Origin: Bemisia tabaci
Taxonomy: Eukaryota; Arthropoda; Insecta; Hemiptera; Aleyrodidae
DNA length: 64,000 bases
Direction of reading: 5' to 3'
Assembly (NCBI RefSeq): GCF_918797505.1
Contig: NC_092800.1
Span: forward strand, 29,626,263-29,690,262
Both the position numbers and the translations under genes were made by a program. The notes under the pieces were generated by a model. The model was given only the letters and a program-made list of their open reading frames with translations. It was not told the origin of the DNA and ran no database searches. This document shows positions 1 to 11,647 of this stretch, piece after piece (the stretch's first letter is position 1; each line of letters begins with the position of its first letter).

Positions 1-105
1 TTCTCGGGGTGCAATGCTTGGGAAATAGTGTGCCAGACAATATTTCATTAATTCAGAGAAAACAGAGCGAGAGGAAGCCGACAAAAAGTGGAAACCATGA
101 GAGGT

Positions 106-361
106 CTGCCATCCTAAGTAAAAAAGCCGTATATGCGTCTGAATTTTGTTAGATTTCCAGCGTTTGAGACCCCTTTTGTTCTTTGAAAATTAAGTATTTG
201 TTTTTAAAAAAATTGCAGGATTACCAAACGGAATTCCAAATAATTTTTTTTAAAAAAAATCTAAGACAAAAATACACAGATTTTCTGGAGATATTGGGTT
301 TTATCAGGAAGAATTCCGCAACTCCCAAAGGTTTATACGGCGTTTTTCCTCAGGATGGTAG
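106..361. mobile_element. Family A TIR element, copy 1
   Basis: A 256-bp non-autonomous element. The left end (ctgccatcctaagtaaaaaa then gccgtat) and the right end (tatacggcgtttttcctcag then gatggtag) are inverted relative to each other and match the termini of the other A copies. The interior has the family's usual order: a gttgccaaatttcc-like block near the left, A/T-rich middle, and a ggcaac-like block before the right TIR. The open frame at 183-494 lies largely inside and is incidental. No target duplication is visible at this copy. Confidence 0.75.
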
Positions 362-2056
362 AAACGGTTTGCTCACTTGCTCAGAGTTTTTCAATTACCG
401 GATTCAACGCAAATATTCCCGTCCGGTTAGTACACGCCGAAACAAAGTTTTGCATTCTGCAAAAAAAAGTTATCATGTACGTTGCTTCGGATGAAGATGC
501 AGGCCACTTTGTTCCAAATTAGTTTCGCTGTTTTTTGCCTTCATCTTTTTGCAACTCTCAAGGCGAGTCGGCATTTACTCCTCGGAGCACCCATTCAAAT
601 CCCCACTATCATCAAAGGAAATTTGTTTCATTCATGGGTTACTTGTTTCAAACACCGGATGCCCACAAGTAAAACTGGACGGTGATTTGTTCCTTATTAA
701 GTTTCATCCGAGCTTTCTATACATTTAAAAGCTTCCATTTGCATTCAGGGCCAATTTAAGTAAAATATCTTCAAAGAGGTCAGGGTACAAAATACCTCTT
801 GATAGGAAATTGAAGCCCGTATTTTTAATCATCTCCCTGATAACCTATTTTCTTTAAGAGTGCTTTATGAGGCTCATACTGTTGTTCAGCCAGGAGTTGA
901 GGACGATTATAACATGGCATCATAAAAAAAAAAATAAAAAATAAAAAATAAAAAAATAAAAAAAATTACACCTATAGAGTTAAATTCTAGAGTATTAAGT
1001 TAGGAGATGTGATTTATCACCACAAAAATACAAAGCACATAGAAACGAATCTAAGAATTTGAAAGGCTATAAGATGGGACCCATCTTAAAATTAGCTGAA
1101 CTCCATACGCTTTTAATTTGGTATTCCTCATTTTTGATGGTGGCAAAGCACTGAAATCTCTTTTGAAAACGTAATTTCAAAGTTACAATAATGCTGTTGA
1201 ATTTTACTGTGGATTGGTATAGATTGTCCTTTCTATGATGCCATGTTATGTAGGGCACCTCCAATCTTTTTAACAAAATTATCATACTCAAATGGGGCCT
1301 TTTAAAGTAAATAAGTCGTCCTTGAAAAAAATATAAATACATTATAGTAAACATTCATACTCTCAGCTTACGATTAGTACAGTGAGATTTTCTGGAAAAG
1401 CAAAATGCCTTTTTGGCCCTTGTCGTCGCTAACGTCTACAGCCACTATGATTATGGTTATGAATAATGCCCAATACTCTATAGTTGTGAATACGAAGGCG
1501 AAAAAATCGGCATTGTATCGATGGCTGTTGCAGATTTCAGGTTACTGGTTCCGTTTTGATCAAAACCCAACAATTTGACTCCTCACGTTTTTTCCGAGCT
1601 GTACGAACATTTTCATTTCAGTGCTCAAATTACATTGCGTTTACACCGCTCTTCTGTATCCAACACGAACGCTTTATACTTGATAAAACGAGGCGAAAAA
1701 GATTAACACTTTAAACTTTGCCGAATCTCGGTGAAAGATGAAGCGACTGATGTCATTTTGAACTATCTTGCGGAAAAATTTGGCGACACCGCACCAAATG
1801 TCATCTTTATGTCGTAGCTCAGGAAGCTCATAACGGGAGCAGAAAGTTTTGCGCTTAAGACCATAATCCAATTGCAGTCTGACAGAAATACACCGGGATC
1901 GCCATAGTAGCGCTTTGATTAAATCGTGATGTAGGTAACTCGGAAAGTTAAATCGAAATTAACGAATCGCCGAAACTTTAAATGAAGTGCGTCTGCATGC
2001 ATGACTCTACCCATATCACCTACCATGACTGCTCAATGCCTGGAGGGCGTAACATT
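362..2056. other. Unassigned AT-rich stretch
   Basis: No recognisable gene or repeat end seen. It holds an A-rich low-complexity tract at about 926-966 (runs of A separated by single T). Open frames are short and have no recognisable domain. Confidence 0.5.
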
Positions 2057-2304
2057 CTGTCGTGGTATTGAAAATCGCCGTAAAAACATTCAGGAATTCT
2101 CAAATTCCCCCTGGAAAAACTATTAATTTTTTAGGAAAGTCATAAGTGTTTTCTTCATTTCACAGACTTTTGTTCAAATTTCGATTGAAATTTTCTAAAA
2201 ATTGGAAGACGAATATCCAAAAGTTTCCTTCAGAATTCGTATTTTATCGAGGGAAATTTGGCAACGCCTAAAGGCCCATACGACGTTCTTCCTTAGCATG
2301 GTAG
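2057..2304. mobile_element. Family A TIR element, copy 2
   Basis: Left end ctgtcgtgg with a cgccgta block, right end cgacgttcttccttagcatg followed by gtag. Flanks are catt on the left and tatt on the right, which may be a decayed 4-bp target duplication. The stretch from 2305 to about 2837 holds nothing recognised. Confidence 0.7.
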
Positions 2305-2837
2305 TATTCTTGTTGTTAGATTTGTCCCTAACCTAAACATTAAAGTTTTCCATCAGCATGATTTGAACCGCTCAAGTTTCCTTGTCAATGAAGATCTCAC
2401 GGAAAAAGGGTTCTAGCAGAGGCTCTTTGCAGACAGTTTCAAACCAAGTTCGCAAAGAATGGGGATTCAGAAAAAAGAGGAAGAAAGATTGTATGAGGGC
2501 ATGAATATAAAACTAAAGAGAGAAATAAAAACAAGTCGTTAATTGCCTCATATTAGTGTTGCATTAGCGTCCCGTGCGTATGGGCCGTTAGTTTCCTCAT
2601 GCATCCAAGAGTTTTTAGAGATGAGCCAGAAATTGTCATTCTGAACAGCAAAATATTGTCCAAACGATAACGACATTAATTGCTGAGCAACGAGGGAGCC
2701 CACGCGTAAAAGTCGCTTCACTTTCATGCTTGTACTTAAAATCATTTATAAGAACTTGTAAATGAAGAGAAGAATATTAGTTGGGTTTAATGTAATATTT
2801 TATCACTTGAAATGGCATAAATTCCAAAAAACCTTAC

Positions 2838-3243
2838 AAAAACTTCAAAATCATCAGTTGAAAACTGCCGACGCCGCAAATTTGAATAATCGCATCAAAC
2901 ACAGTGCGACCGGCGCCGGCGCGACGCGGTGCGAGGCTGGCCGCTGGCGCGCACGGTGCGGAACGCACAGTAGCGCCTTTCAATACCGCAGGATACTTCA
3001 CGCATTGCGCGCACTGCACGGTGAGCGCGGCGCATAGCACAGCGCCTTACAAGTCTGCCGGATACTTCATGCATTGCGCGTGTACCACGGTGCGCGCTTC
3101 AGTTGTTTATTTTCTTGGTGTCGAACCTACCCCTCTGAACACATTTGCCGAACAATGCACACCTCGAGCTTTCAATCCTAGATCACAGGATAGTAGAGAT
3201 TTTGCAATCCTGTATGTTTCCCGGTAAAAATATAATTTACTCG
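2838..3243 (-). mobile_element. Family B1 element with GC-rich tandem core, copy 1
   Basis: A sharply GC-rich island (about 2890-3110) in AT-rich DNA, with two diverged units carrying the motif 'gcgc..ttacaag..gcc/tgc.ggatacttcacgcattgcgc'. A tail follows (about 3095-3243) that ends in taaaaatataatttactcgg. The whole element recurs inverted at 28514-28862, and its left margin recurs at 17050. Short open frames on both strands (2762-3360) are GC-composition artefacts. I could not assign a transposon class. Central tandem units are known in some Helitron-related non-autonomous elements, but no Helitron termini were identified. Confidence 0.65.
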
Positions 3244-4251
3244 GCCTCTTCAAGGAGCCAGTCCGCTCCTGATCGTATTTGCAAAGTTTCAGAAAATCGA
3301 ATGATGTTCAATTTGTTTTTCTTTTTTTTTTTTGCTGATGACAGTAATAAAGACGAATGAAATTATCGGGTCTAAACTTTCTTTGCTTTTGTTAGAAATC
3401 AGTTAGGCACCCCTGATTCTTCGCCCGGTTTTTACGATTGATTGAAGGGGAAATATTTATCCTTATTGCAACGATTCAGAGACTCAGAAACTCAGAAACT
3501 TGTCCTACAAGCCCATTATTTGTAATGGAGTTTTTGAGGTCTAAATCCTCACAAAACAACACTCAATTAATTTGGATCAATTCCTGGGTCCAGAAGAAAG
3601 GTAAAAACGTCTCTACCTTACACAGAATTACCTTTTATTAATTTCTGCTTATTCAGGAACTTAGGTTGTAAGCTGCCTCTTCTTCCCAATAAATAGAATA
3701 TGTGGAAGCGTTTAAAAGTTAACCAGAGCGAGTGGTGAGGGGGGAGGAGGGACTTGAGGAACTTTCGGGACACCCTGCGGAAACTCACTTATCTCTAAAA
3801 GGTACCATTATTTAAAAGGTTGTTTTGAAATTTAAATCAAGGAGTCACTGGGGCTTAAATTTAATCAAGCAAACGCCGCTTTAATCAAGCAATCATGAGG
3901 GGAGGTTAAAATAATTAAGTAAGAATTTCAGCGCGACGCAAACGCGTTCCTCTTTCAACAAGCCTCACCGTTCATTTAAGAAAAAAACCGGGCTGGTTAC
4001 ATCCATGCGTAGGAGAAACTCCACAAAAACTGTCCGATTTGACCTCCAAAACACGCAAATTTTAACTTAAATCATTTTTATGGATCGAGTGTTTGTTTTT
4101 CTAACTCATTGTATAATGCTTAAAAATTTGAAACACGCACCTTCCTACCTTACCAACAGGCAGATGTCAAGTTTCAGGCAAAGTTTAGGGTAACCTTATT
4201 TGGCACAACAACATGCACGTTTCAATTTTGTGTTCACGAGAGGCCTATACG
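3244..4251. other. Unassigned AT-rich stretch
   Basis: Contains a T-run at about 3325-3336 and a short purine-rich tract near 3735-3755. No gene, RNA gene or repeat family member recognised. Confidence 0.5.
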
Positions 4252-4510
4252 CTGCCGTTGCTGAAGAAGAACAGCGTATGAATATTCGATGGTTGCCAAA
4301 TATCCACCGATGAAACATTAATTTTTGAGGAAAGTTACAAGTACCTAGTTGTTTTGGAAATTTTCAGATGTTGAGGATGAAGTTGCGAACAAAACTTTCT
4401 AAAAATCTGGAGAAAAATATTGATGAGTTTCCAATAAAGTCGGTTTCCATCAAAGGAAATTTGGCATAGTCTGAAGGATCATAGGGCGTTCTTGCTTACC
4501 CCAGTAGCAG
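4252..4510. mobile_element. Family A TIR element, copy 3
   Basis: A 259-bp copy starting ctgccgttgctgaagaagaa and ending with gggcgttcttgcttacc then ccagtagcag. The internal blocks gttgccaaat (left) and aaatttggcatagtctgaag (right) are the family's inverted subterminal pair. Flanks tacg and aacc show no duplication. Confidence 0.75.
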
Positions 4511-4550
4511 AACCGCAGAAGGAAAAGATAAATATTATGTACGAAAGTTA

Positions 4551-4776
4551 ATTTTTTTTATATAATGTATGCATATAAAAGTGTTGAAAGTGAACATTTT
4601 TATGTAACCATTATATAAAAAAATATTATAATTTTCCTGAGTTTTTCGCGAACATATTAAAAATTCTTCTAATTCCCAAAAATCTCACGAAAATGATGAC
4701 CTATTTTTTTATATAATGGTTACATAAAAATGTTCACTTTTAACACTTTCGTATGCATGCGTTATATAAAAAAATA
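4551..4776. repeat. AT-rich palindrome with tttttttatataat ends
   Basis: Left arm 4551-4626 and right arm about 4705-4776 are near-complementary. They share tatgcat, aaaagtgtt, gtgaacatttttatgtaacc and attatataaaaaaa in inverted order. The spacer is about 78 bp. The same tttttttatataa word recurs just downstream (about 4855-4935) without forming a second full palindrome. This is probably a foldback or MITE-type element; no target duplication is clear. Confidence 0.75.
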
Positions 4777-5997
4777 AAAAATGTGTGTATAAAAAAAAAT
4801 TACCGTATCTAGCTTTTACCATTTTTCATGTATTACGGTCAGGTCTGAACTTTGATTTTTTTTTATATAAGCGTTACACCTTTTTTATATAAAACGATCA
4901 TTTAGATAACAGATATGTTTTTTTTTATACTTTTTTTAGAAAAACAAAAATTTGTTCTGCTACTAGGGTAGCGCGGCAGTATGGCGCTTAGGCATAGTAT
5001 GTGCGCAAATCCAATATTCACTGAATCGTCGTCCGATCTTACTCGCCATTCAAGCGACCTCAGGTCACGGTTAAGTAAGCTCAAACTCGTTTTAAGGTGA
5101 ATAGTGAGTATCTTCGTTCGCCGTAGATCAATTTTTTGCCAAGTTAACTTCGAGTTCGACGGATTTACACGTAGCGAGATTAATCGTTACCGGATCATAA
5201 GCGTATAGTAGGCACCCTGAGGGCAAGATGTCGAAGGCATCAATGATATCGTATGATGCGTAGTAACCGCGCGAGTAACCTTATTTGCGATGGGTCACGA
5301 GAGACGAGACCCTCGCCAATCGGAGTCGAAAGATTTGTTTCATTTTCTTTGCAGAGGGCAGAGTTTTAGTTAAATAGTGCTGTGAGCTGAGCCCCTTCTC
5401 TTGTCCAATATTCAATGATGATTTTATGCAGATGGTCGTTGATAATACTCCAAAATTAACTCATTTATGATGATTTGCCTTAAAAGTTCGATTTTGAACA
5501 TTTTAATCTTCTACTATTTAAGAAGGAAAAAGATTATCTGAATGACCGCCTGAGAGATGGGCAGAAAGCTGTCTCTCTTCTCCTGAAGATGATTAACCAA
5601 AATTAGATCAGTAAAATGGTCAGATATTTTAAAGATCAAGTGTCACAAACCGTTAGGAAAATTGTCGTTTGGCGGGGCTGTGGTAATCCTTGGACAGCTT
5701 CGAAATTTCTTTACTTTCTCCGCATTCTCCATTTAATGTGTTTATTTCCTCATCGGCTCCTTATTTTCGTAATTTATTCCTATCAAGCAACATTTGCTCT
5801 CGCTGAAAATATGACCTTTCCATAGAAAAAATTACACACGAGGGAATTAAACAGAATTTAACTCCACGTGTTTCAACGCTCTTTACAAAAATACGTGTTT
5901 TGATGAAATTTAATTTTATGGTTTGCCCTCAGTGGTGCAATTGGTGCACTCATTTGAATTAGAAGCACACGAGGAATTCATTGGTGGGGCGTGCTTT
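4777..5997. other. Unassigned stretch
   Basis: Opens with further tttttatataa words to about 4935. The rest (about 4950-5990) has slightly higher GC and no recognisable gene, RNA or repeat. Confidence 0.45.
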
Positions 5998-6142
5998 GCG
6001 ATATATCGATTTTTCTGCCATTTAAACCTATGGAAAAAGATCGATGGACAGGATGTTCGTAACGAAAACCTTAATAATCGATGTTTAACCATAGCTTCAA
6101 ATGGGGAAATATCGATAATCGATCATTCACGCCTCGCCACTA
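5998..6142 (+). repeat. Family K palindromic TATCGAT repeat, copy 1
   Basis: Shares aataatcgat, then ccatagcttcaaatgggg, then atcgat.attcacg in order with 22882-23032, and with the reverse complement of 33398-33545. The left half is a diverged inverted version of the right half (gatatatcgattttt, ccatttaaacctatgg), so the unit is palindromic. The open frame 5923-6177 is incidental. A non-autonomous element is likely, class unknown. Confidence 0.65.
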
Positions 6143-7073
6143 GGAGGATAGTCGAATCCTCAATCCTCACATATTAATTCGTTTCAAAAACTGTCAAAGC
6201 ATCATTACAGTAGTGCAAAAAAATATTATATTTGAGGAGGAACGCCTACAAAAGTAGCTTTATGGAAACTGAATGACAACAATGCTCCGTCGTTTTGTAC
6301 ATGCATTGGCTTTTTGATCAAAGATGGCTTTCAAGAAAATCTCCTGCTTCAAGGGAGGAAGATGCATTTCTCCTAAAAACCGCACTCTTTCCTTTTTTCG
6401 AGAGCTAAAGCCTCATCTGCATGAGACATGGGGCGGATTTTGTGTGCTAAGAGGGTGGGTGGGTAGCGAATAATAAATCCCTGAACTCGAGGCGTCTGTG
6501 ACAAGGCGCACTATTTGGAATTCTTATTTCCCTTGGCGAATTTTTTGGTGGAGCATAACAGCAGAGTTAAGTATGGCAAAGCCGAATCGTTTTTTGTTGG
6601 ATATGCGGTTTCGGTGGGAAATGTGACAGTTGATTGGCGGGATTTAAGGGCCATCTTTGTTACCCCTCCTACCCTCCTTCACCTTTTTTTTTTTAAATTC
6701 ACTGTTGATATGTGATTAAAGTTAGGTATATCAGGCTCCCTACATGGAGAAATGGTTAAGTAGAGAATTTGCAATTTCGTTGAACCCTTTAGGCGATTTT
6801 CCACGAGTGGATCAAGTCAAGTCTTTTTAATTCCTGCCAACCTCCTTTACAACAAAACAGGATCTATCCGGAGACAGTGCGCCCGAAAAATTTGGTTTTC
6901 ATGCTGGCAGCAATGACGACCACATCCAAAATTCTCGACACACCTCCCTAGTTACTAACTCAGCCTATTACTCTAAATAAAAAAATAGTGTGTGTTCTTC
7001 GGAAAATACACTAAAAATATCTGAGCAGAATAAAACGGAATAAATAGACATTTGTAAGTTCAAAGCTCTTATG
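6143..7073. other. Unassigned stretch
   Basis: No gene or repeat recognised. The 6515-6715 open frame ends in a T-run and has no family resemblance. Confidence 0.45.
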
Positions 7074-7243
7074 CACTGAAAAAAAAGTTACGGGCTATAT
7101 AGACAAACCGTCCGCACCGGGCTGAGAGGCCGATTCCTCCGAGTGCTACGCCAGGAACTTTCGGCCTCTGAACCCGGAACGCAGACGTTATGTCTACATA
7201 GCCCGTAAGTATACAGCTTCCACGGCCGGAGTTTTTTTCAGTG
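7074..7243. mobile_element. CAC-N-G element, family F copy 1
   Basis: Starts cactgaaaaaaaagttacgg and ends ccggagtttttttcagtg. The interior is GC-rich and palindromic, with gggctatatagaca paired with tgtctacatagcccgtaa, and accgggctgag paired with ctctgaacccgg. It is flanked by tg (7072-7073) and tg (7244-7245), an exact 2-bp target duplication. Related copies are at 52642-52841 and 55089-55285. Confidence 0.85.
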
Positions 7244-7283
7244 TGTGCATTCGCGATTCTTCACTTCTTTTCCCTCTTTTACG

Positions 7284-7698
7284 CACTGAAAAAAAAATTC
7301 TCTGCGTTTTTACCAAGGTCCGCTGGTGCCTTTACCATATCACTTTTTTTACCAATTATTGGTAATTTTACCAAAATAGACTGGTAAACTTACCTAAAAA
7401 CCGGTATTTTTACTGTTTTTTCAGGTGAGAATACCACTTTTATCGGTAATCGATTCCCGGTAACGTAGCCATTTTATCTCGGTAATTCTACCACAGTCGG
7501 TAAAAAATATTGGCGTTTTTACCACGGTCCAGTAAAATTACCGAGAAAGTTCAAAAATATTACCAAGATTTCTCGGTAAAATTACCAATTCCATGAATGG
7601 TAACTTTACCAAGAAAAAACTGGGATCAAATAGAACCCTGAATTCTTCGTAATTTTACCCTTTTCTTAGTAAACGCACCGAGATTTTTCTTTTAAGTG
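7284..7698. mobile_element. CAC-N-G element, family G (TTACC-rich)
   Basis: Starts cactgaaaaaaaaattctct then gcg, and ends cgcaccgagatttttctttt then aagtg. It is flanked by cg at 7282-7283 and cg at 7699-7700, an exact 2-bp duplication. The interior of about 350 bp is dominated by one short word and its complement (ggtaa / ttacc), giving strong self-complementarity at many registers. It lies only 40 bp downstream of the family F element. No coding content. Confidence 0.85.
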
Positions 7699-8130
7699 CG
7701 GACTGTAAAATTATACTCGTAAGGATGGATCGGGCGGCTTTCAAGTCAATAGCATCAGTTTAGCGACCATTAAACTCCTGGGGACTCTTTACGACCTATA
7801 ATGGCTCACTTGTTTAGTCTCGCTATTCGTATGCAAGTCTGCTCTGAGAACCTCATTTACCTTTTCTGAGAACAGCAGGAGCGAGTAAGCGTAGGGGACA
7901 GGCGTGCAATTAATAAAAATTATGTCTCGTGCATCCAGTATGTTGTATATCAGCGGGGCTGTGCCATCAATTAATTAAGACGAGGTGCCGATCGGATCTG
8001 ACTATAAGTCGAGACGAAGCGCAGTTTTGCCTTCCCGGAGTTCCCGGCGTCAGCACCCGGGATACCTGCGTTGCCAAATTTCACAATGTTTTCGGATGAG
8101 GAATCGCTGGTCGAAGAATCCAAGAGTGGG
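7699..8130. other. Unassigned stretch ahead of palindrome H1
   Basis: About 430 bp, moderately GC-rich near 7980-8080. An ATG at 8090 opens an acidic run (Met-Phe-Ser-Asp-Glu-Glu-Ser-Leu-Val-Glu-Glu) that enters palindrome H1 at 8131 and stops soon after. It is too short to call a gene. Confidence 0.35.
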
Positions 8131-8641
8131 AATGGAGATGTTGCATGTGTGAGGGATTTGCGATTTGGCTGTTAATTCTTATGTAAAAGTTCGCGAGAAA
8201 CACGATGGTGCCACTGGTTTTCTCTGAAATCAACTCCCAAGCTCAAAAAAAGCTCTCAATTTAAGGCCAAAATGGAGGAGATATCCCACACTATCCTGAG
8301 AGTCCACCTCTACATCAAGACAAACTCTCCATGCAAAGATAGGGAGCAAATACATTCGCAGGGTTGCCGTGTTTTCAGTTTTAGAGTCTCCAAATAAAGT
8401 GGCAGCCCTGTCAATATATTTACTCCCTATCTTTGCAAGGAGAGTTTGTCATGATGTAGAGGTGGACTCTCAGGATAGCATGGGATAATCCCTCCATTTT
8501 TGCCTCAACTTGAGAGCTTTTTTTGAGCTTGGGAGTTGATTTCAGGGAAAACCAATTGCACCATCGTGTTTCTTGCAAACTTTTACATACGAATAATCAA
8601 CAGTCAAATCGCAAAACCCTCACGCATGCAACATCTCCATT
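8131..8641. mobile_element. Family H long palindrome, copy 1
   Basis: A 511-bp near-perfect inverted repeat that begins aatggagatgttgcatgtg and ends in its complement. Matching internal pairs include aaaagttcgcgagaaacacg, ccactggttttctctgaaat, ctcccaagctcaaaaaaagc, agagtccacctctacatcaa and ctctccatgcaaagataggg. The spacer is only about 55 bp, around 8355-8410. A second copy at 19903-20409 matches along its whole length, so this is an interspersed element and not a local rearrangement. No coding capacity. Transcription through it would give a long hairpin. Confidence 0.9.
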
Positions 8642-8744
8642 TTACAAACTCATTTAAGGCTCCGTCCTATCATCTCTTGTTACGCGTTCAACCTCTAGCT
8701 GAGATATGACGGGCACGCCGGAGTTAACGCAAAATGACGTCCTT

Positions 8745-8982
8745 TCACGTATAAAAGAACGTATAACTATGTTCCAATGTTGCTAAATTTTCCCACATGA
8801 ATTGCATTCTTACCAAGAGAATCTTGGGCACTTATTCCTGAAAACTTCAGCGACTTTTTCCGGTGATATCATGCAAAAATCAGGTAAGTTTTGAACGAAA
8901 GAAGCACGAGTACATTTTTGTAAAAAATTGAATTGTTCGGTCAAATTTCGTAATCTTGGAATGGAGTTATGTTCCTTCAAGC
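8745..8982. mobile_element. Family S TIR element, copy 1
   Basis: Left end tataaaagaacgtataactatg then ttccaatgttgc, right end ttggaatggagttatgttcc then ttcaa. These are inverted and match the ends at 11416-11647 and 53639-53866. The interior includes accaagagaatctt and atgcaaaaatcagg, also found in copy 2. Non-autonomous, class unknown. Confidence 0.7.
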
Positions 8983-10685
8983 GAGAAACGACAGTGAATT
9001 GAGGCACGTTTAGACTGCAGCAGACGACTATCTGACGCCATCTTTGCATAGAAAGTAAATGCAAAAATCACGGATCTGACTCTGCAGTGGTTTAAAAATT
9101 AAAATTCTAAAATAAAGCGTTTTCAAACACAAGTTAAATTGGAATCTACGTTAAGACTTTTAATCTTAAAATTGTCTCGCATTATAATCGATAACATCAT
9201 TTGGACCATAAAATCCAAAATATCTAAAATCTACAAAAATAGCTTTTTTAGTTTTGCTTTTGAAGGGAACAGAATTCAACCAGAGGTGATGACATTTGCG
9301 TTACAAGTTGTATGTAAGGCCCAACCTTTTTCCAATCATTTATCATCGATAAAAGATATTTTTTTAACATCTCAATCCGTCCCTCCCTGGTGTAATGTAT
9401 CCGTCACCTTAAGTTTGCATTGGAATGCATCTAGAATCACCACGGTGCATTTTGTTACATTGTTAACTAATGGGTTTTGCCGCGTGCAAAAACACCCACA
9501 TAGCTTACTCTGCTATTCAAAATTAATGAGAAAATGGACTTTTCGCTCGAGCTCTTACAAACTCAATTTGTTAGCGAAGCGACAAATTAACTACATTATG
9601 CATGCTTACAAGTTACGAGTTTTACAACAGTAACAACGGTAAAGGGTAGATGTTGCACCGTAAATACTCGAGAATGCGGCTGCAAGAATGGCTGATATAA
9701 TTTTTGACATGATTAAATCTTAACAGAATCATGCCTCTGCGTGGATTTCAATTCACCCTGCGTTCCTGGGGGACTAGGCGTCAGCAATAGAGAGTTCAAG
9801 TTCTCAAGGTCTCTGACGGTAACATTTACGACTGAAACACGCGGGGTGTAAGTAAGGCTCACATTGTGACAGTTACAGCTTTTCAGCACAGCTAGACGAA
9901 CTTTAAACGAACCTTTCGCAGACTTTTTTCGTACAATTAGTGAATTCGAAGCGAAGGATGAGATACAGCCCTATCAACTTCTGCGTAGGTCCAAGTGCAT
10001 ATTCATCTAAATGAAAGGTTGGAAAAGGCCATGTACTCATCCCTGCTAATGGAAGATTGATCGTGAGTAAATGATTATCCTTGTGTTTCAGTAATTTTTT
10101 TTTTTCACCTTTAATTTTTAAAACCCGATCTCTTTAACCAAAGTAATTCTGCTCGAGGTTTTTATTGTCTGCTTAACCTCCCCCCCCCCTCAAAAAAAAA
10201 AAAATGTACCGTATATCTTACTTTTCACATTTAAACTCATGCAGGCATGTTCTCCACCATAAAGAAGTTGATAGGTGTTGAAAAACACGTGATTCCATCG
10301 TAACAGCTAAAAATCTCCGATTATCTTTGAATTTTAGTGATCAAAAAATTTATTATAACGTTTTCTGTGAGATTTTCCAGCGTATCAAGAAAAGTCTTAG
10401 ATAAGTTTAAAAAAAATATAAAAAAAATAAATAATTAAATGAATGGATAAATAACACTGTTGGTGAGTAGTCTACTATAATAAAAATATGAGACATCCCT
10501 AAATAATGGTTCAATAATGGTCAAATAATGGTTTTCTGGGGCTGGTTCAGTAGGGACGGAGGGGGGATGGGACTTAAAGCGTGGGATTAGCCCTTGTGGG
10601 CTATTTGAAGTAGTAAAAAAAAAAGAAAAAAAATAAAAAAATAAAAATGATCCCTTCAACTTTTCCCAGCCAACCGCCAGTGATA
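8983..10685. other. Unassigned AT-rich stretch with one long open frame
   Basis: A 164-codon plus-strand frame spans 9139-9633. It is AT-rich and has no recognised motif, domain or splice context, so I do not call it a gene. Homopolymer tracts lie at about 10184-10204 (C then A) and 10410-10435 (A/T). Nothing else was recognised. Confidence 0.4.
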
Positions 10686-11044
10686 CACGGAGAAAAAAAA
10701 CTCGTGCGTGGGACCCGAAGTTCAGGTCATATGGATCTCTGAGGTTTTCAGATTGAGCATCTGAACCCTTTAGGTCTAGCTGTCGAGGTTTGGATTACAA
10801 ATCTGAAACTTCAGTTCTTACATCTGAAGTACTTAGGTTCTCACATCCGAAGTACTTCGGTTCTCACATCCGAAGTACTTCGGTTCTCACATCTGAAGTA
10901 CTTCAGATGTAAGAACTGAAGTTTCAGATGTATGATCCGAACTTCGGCAGCCAGACCTAAAGTGTTCAGATGCTCAATCTGAAGACTTCAGAGATCCATA
11001 TGACCTAAACTTCGGGTCCCACGCACGAGTTTTTTTTCTCCGTG
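10686..11044. mobile_element. CAC-N-G element, family E copy 1
   Basis: A 359-bp foldback starting cacggagaaaaaaaactcgt and ending in its complement. It is flanked by ta at 10684-10685 and 11045-11046. The interior is a nearly continuous palindrome built from catctgaa, gtactt and ttcagatg words. Arms pair from the ends (gcgtgggacccgaagtt with aacttcgggtcccacgc) to the centre. Copy 2 at 23235-23789 is longer through an internal duplication. Confidence 0.9.
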
Positions 11045-11415
11045 TATAAGCAGCATTATACACAACGCAGCCTGTTTGACTCTACGATTCACGAGCAAGC
11101 TACTGCATGGGGATGAAATTCCACGATAAATTTAAGCGGCTAGCATTCCCGCCAGGCCCAAAAGCCAACACACGAACACACCTCAACAACAAAATTTCCA
11201 CGGTTCCGCATAAGATCCGCGACAGTGCATGAAAAGTACCCGGGGTTTTCCTCAACTTCCTATCGGGAGCCGAGTGCGAAATGCAAAACCACTTATGTGC
11301 ATAGGACTCCCATGACATTTACGCGATTTTGACTCAGAGGGTAGCCCGATGTCGCCTCGTGGCGCGAACTTACCCGCGTCCCGAGAACGCACGTTTAAGG
11401 CGGTTCATCCGTTTC
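11045..11415. other. Unassigned stretch
   Basis: About 370 bp. The segment near 11278-11318 (ccacttatgtgcataggactccc) resembles part of family N (54555-54700) but no end could be placed. Otherwise nothing recognised. Confidence 0.35.
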
Positions 11416-11647
11416 CCCACAAAAGAACGTGACTAATTTTTAATGTTGCCAAATTTCCTCTTGTAAAGTGCATTTTTACCAGGAGAATCTTGAGAATTTC
11501 TGATTAAAAATTACACCGATTTCTTCTCTGATTCCATGCAAAAATCAGGCAAATTTTGGACGAATATCGCATTAGTACATCCTTGTAAGTATTGCATTTT
11601 TTTAGTCAATTTTGCAACCGTGGAATGGAGTTATGTTCCTTCATCCG
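11416..11647. mobile_element. Family S TIR element, copy 2
   Basis: Left caaaagaacgtgactaattt then ttaatgttgccaaatttcc, right ccgtggaatggagttatgtt then ccttc. It shares the interior atgcaaaaatcagg and the ordered blocks of copy 1. The left subterminal gttgccaaatttcc is also the hallmark of family A, so S and A may be related. Confidence 0.65.

Noticed and set aside
2762..3360. Overlapping Ala/Cys/His-rich frames on both strands
   Set aside because: They are produced by the GC-rich core of family B. The inverted copy at 28514-28862 keeps them only by sequence identity.
8090..8185. ATG with an acidic N-terminus-like peptide before palindrome H1
   Set aside because: Stops within 32 codons and half of it lies in the palindrome. 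No splice donor seen at the border.
8131..8641. Possible CRISPR or other direct-repeat array in palindromic elements
   Set aside because: The repeats are inverted arms, not evenly spaced direct repeats with unique spacers, and the sequence is eukaryotic.
9139..9633. 164-codon open frame, the longest in the window
   Set aside because: No recognisable domain, AT-rich codons, no splice or promoter context. Long frames of this size can occur by chance in 64 kb of AT-rich DNA.
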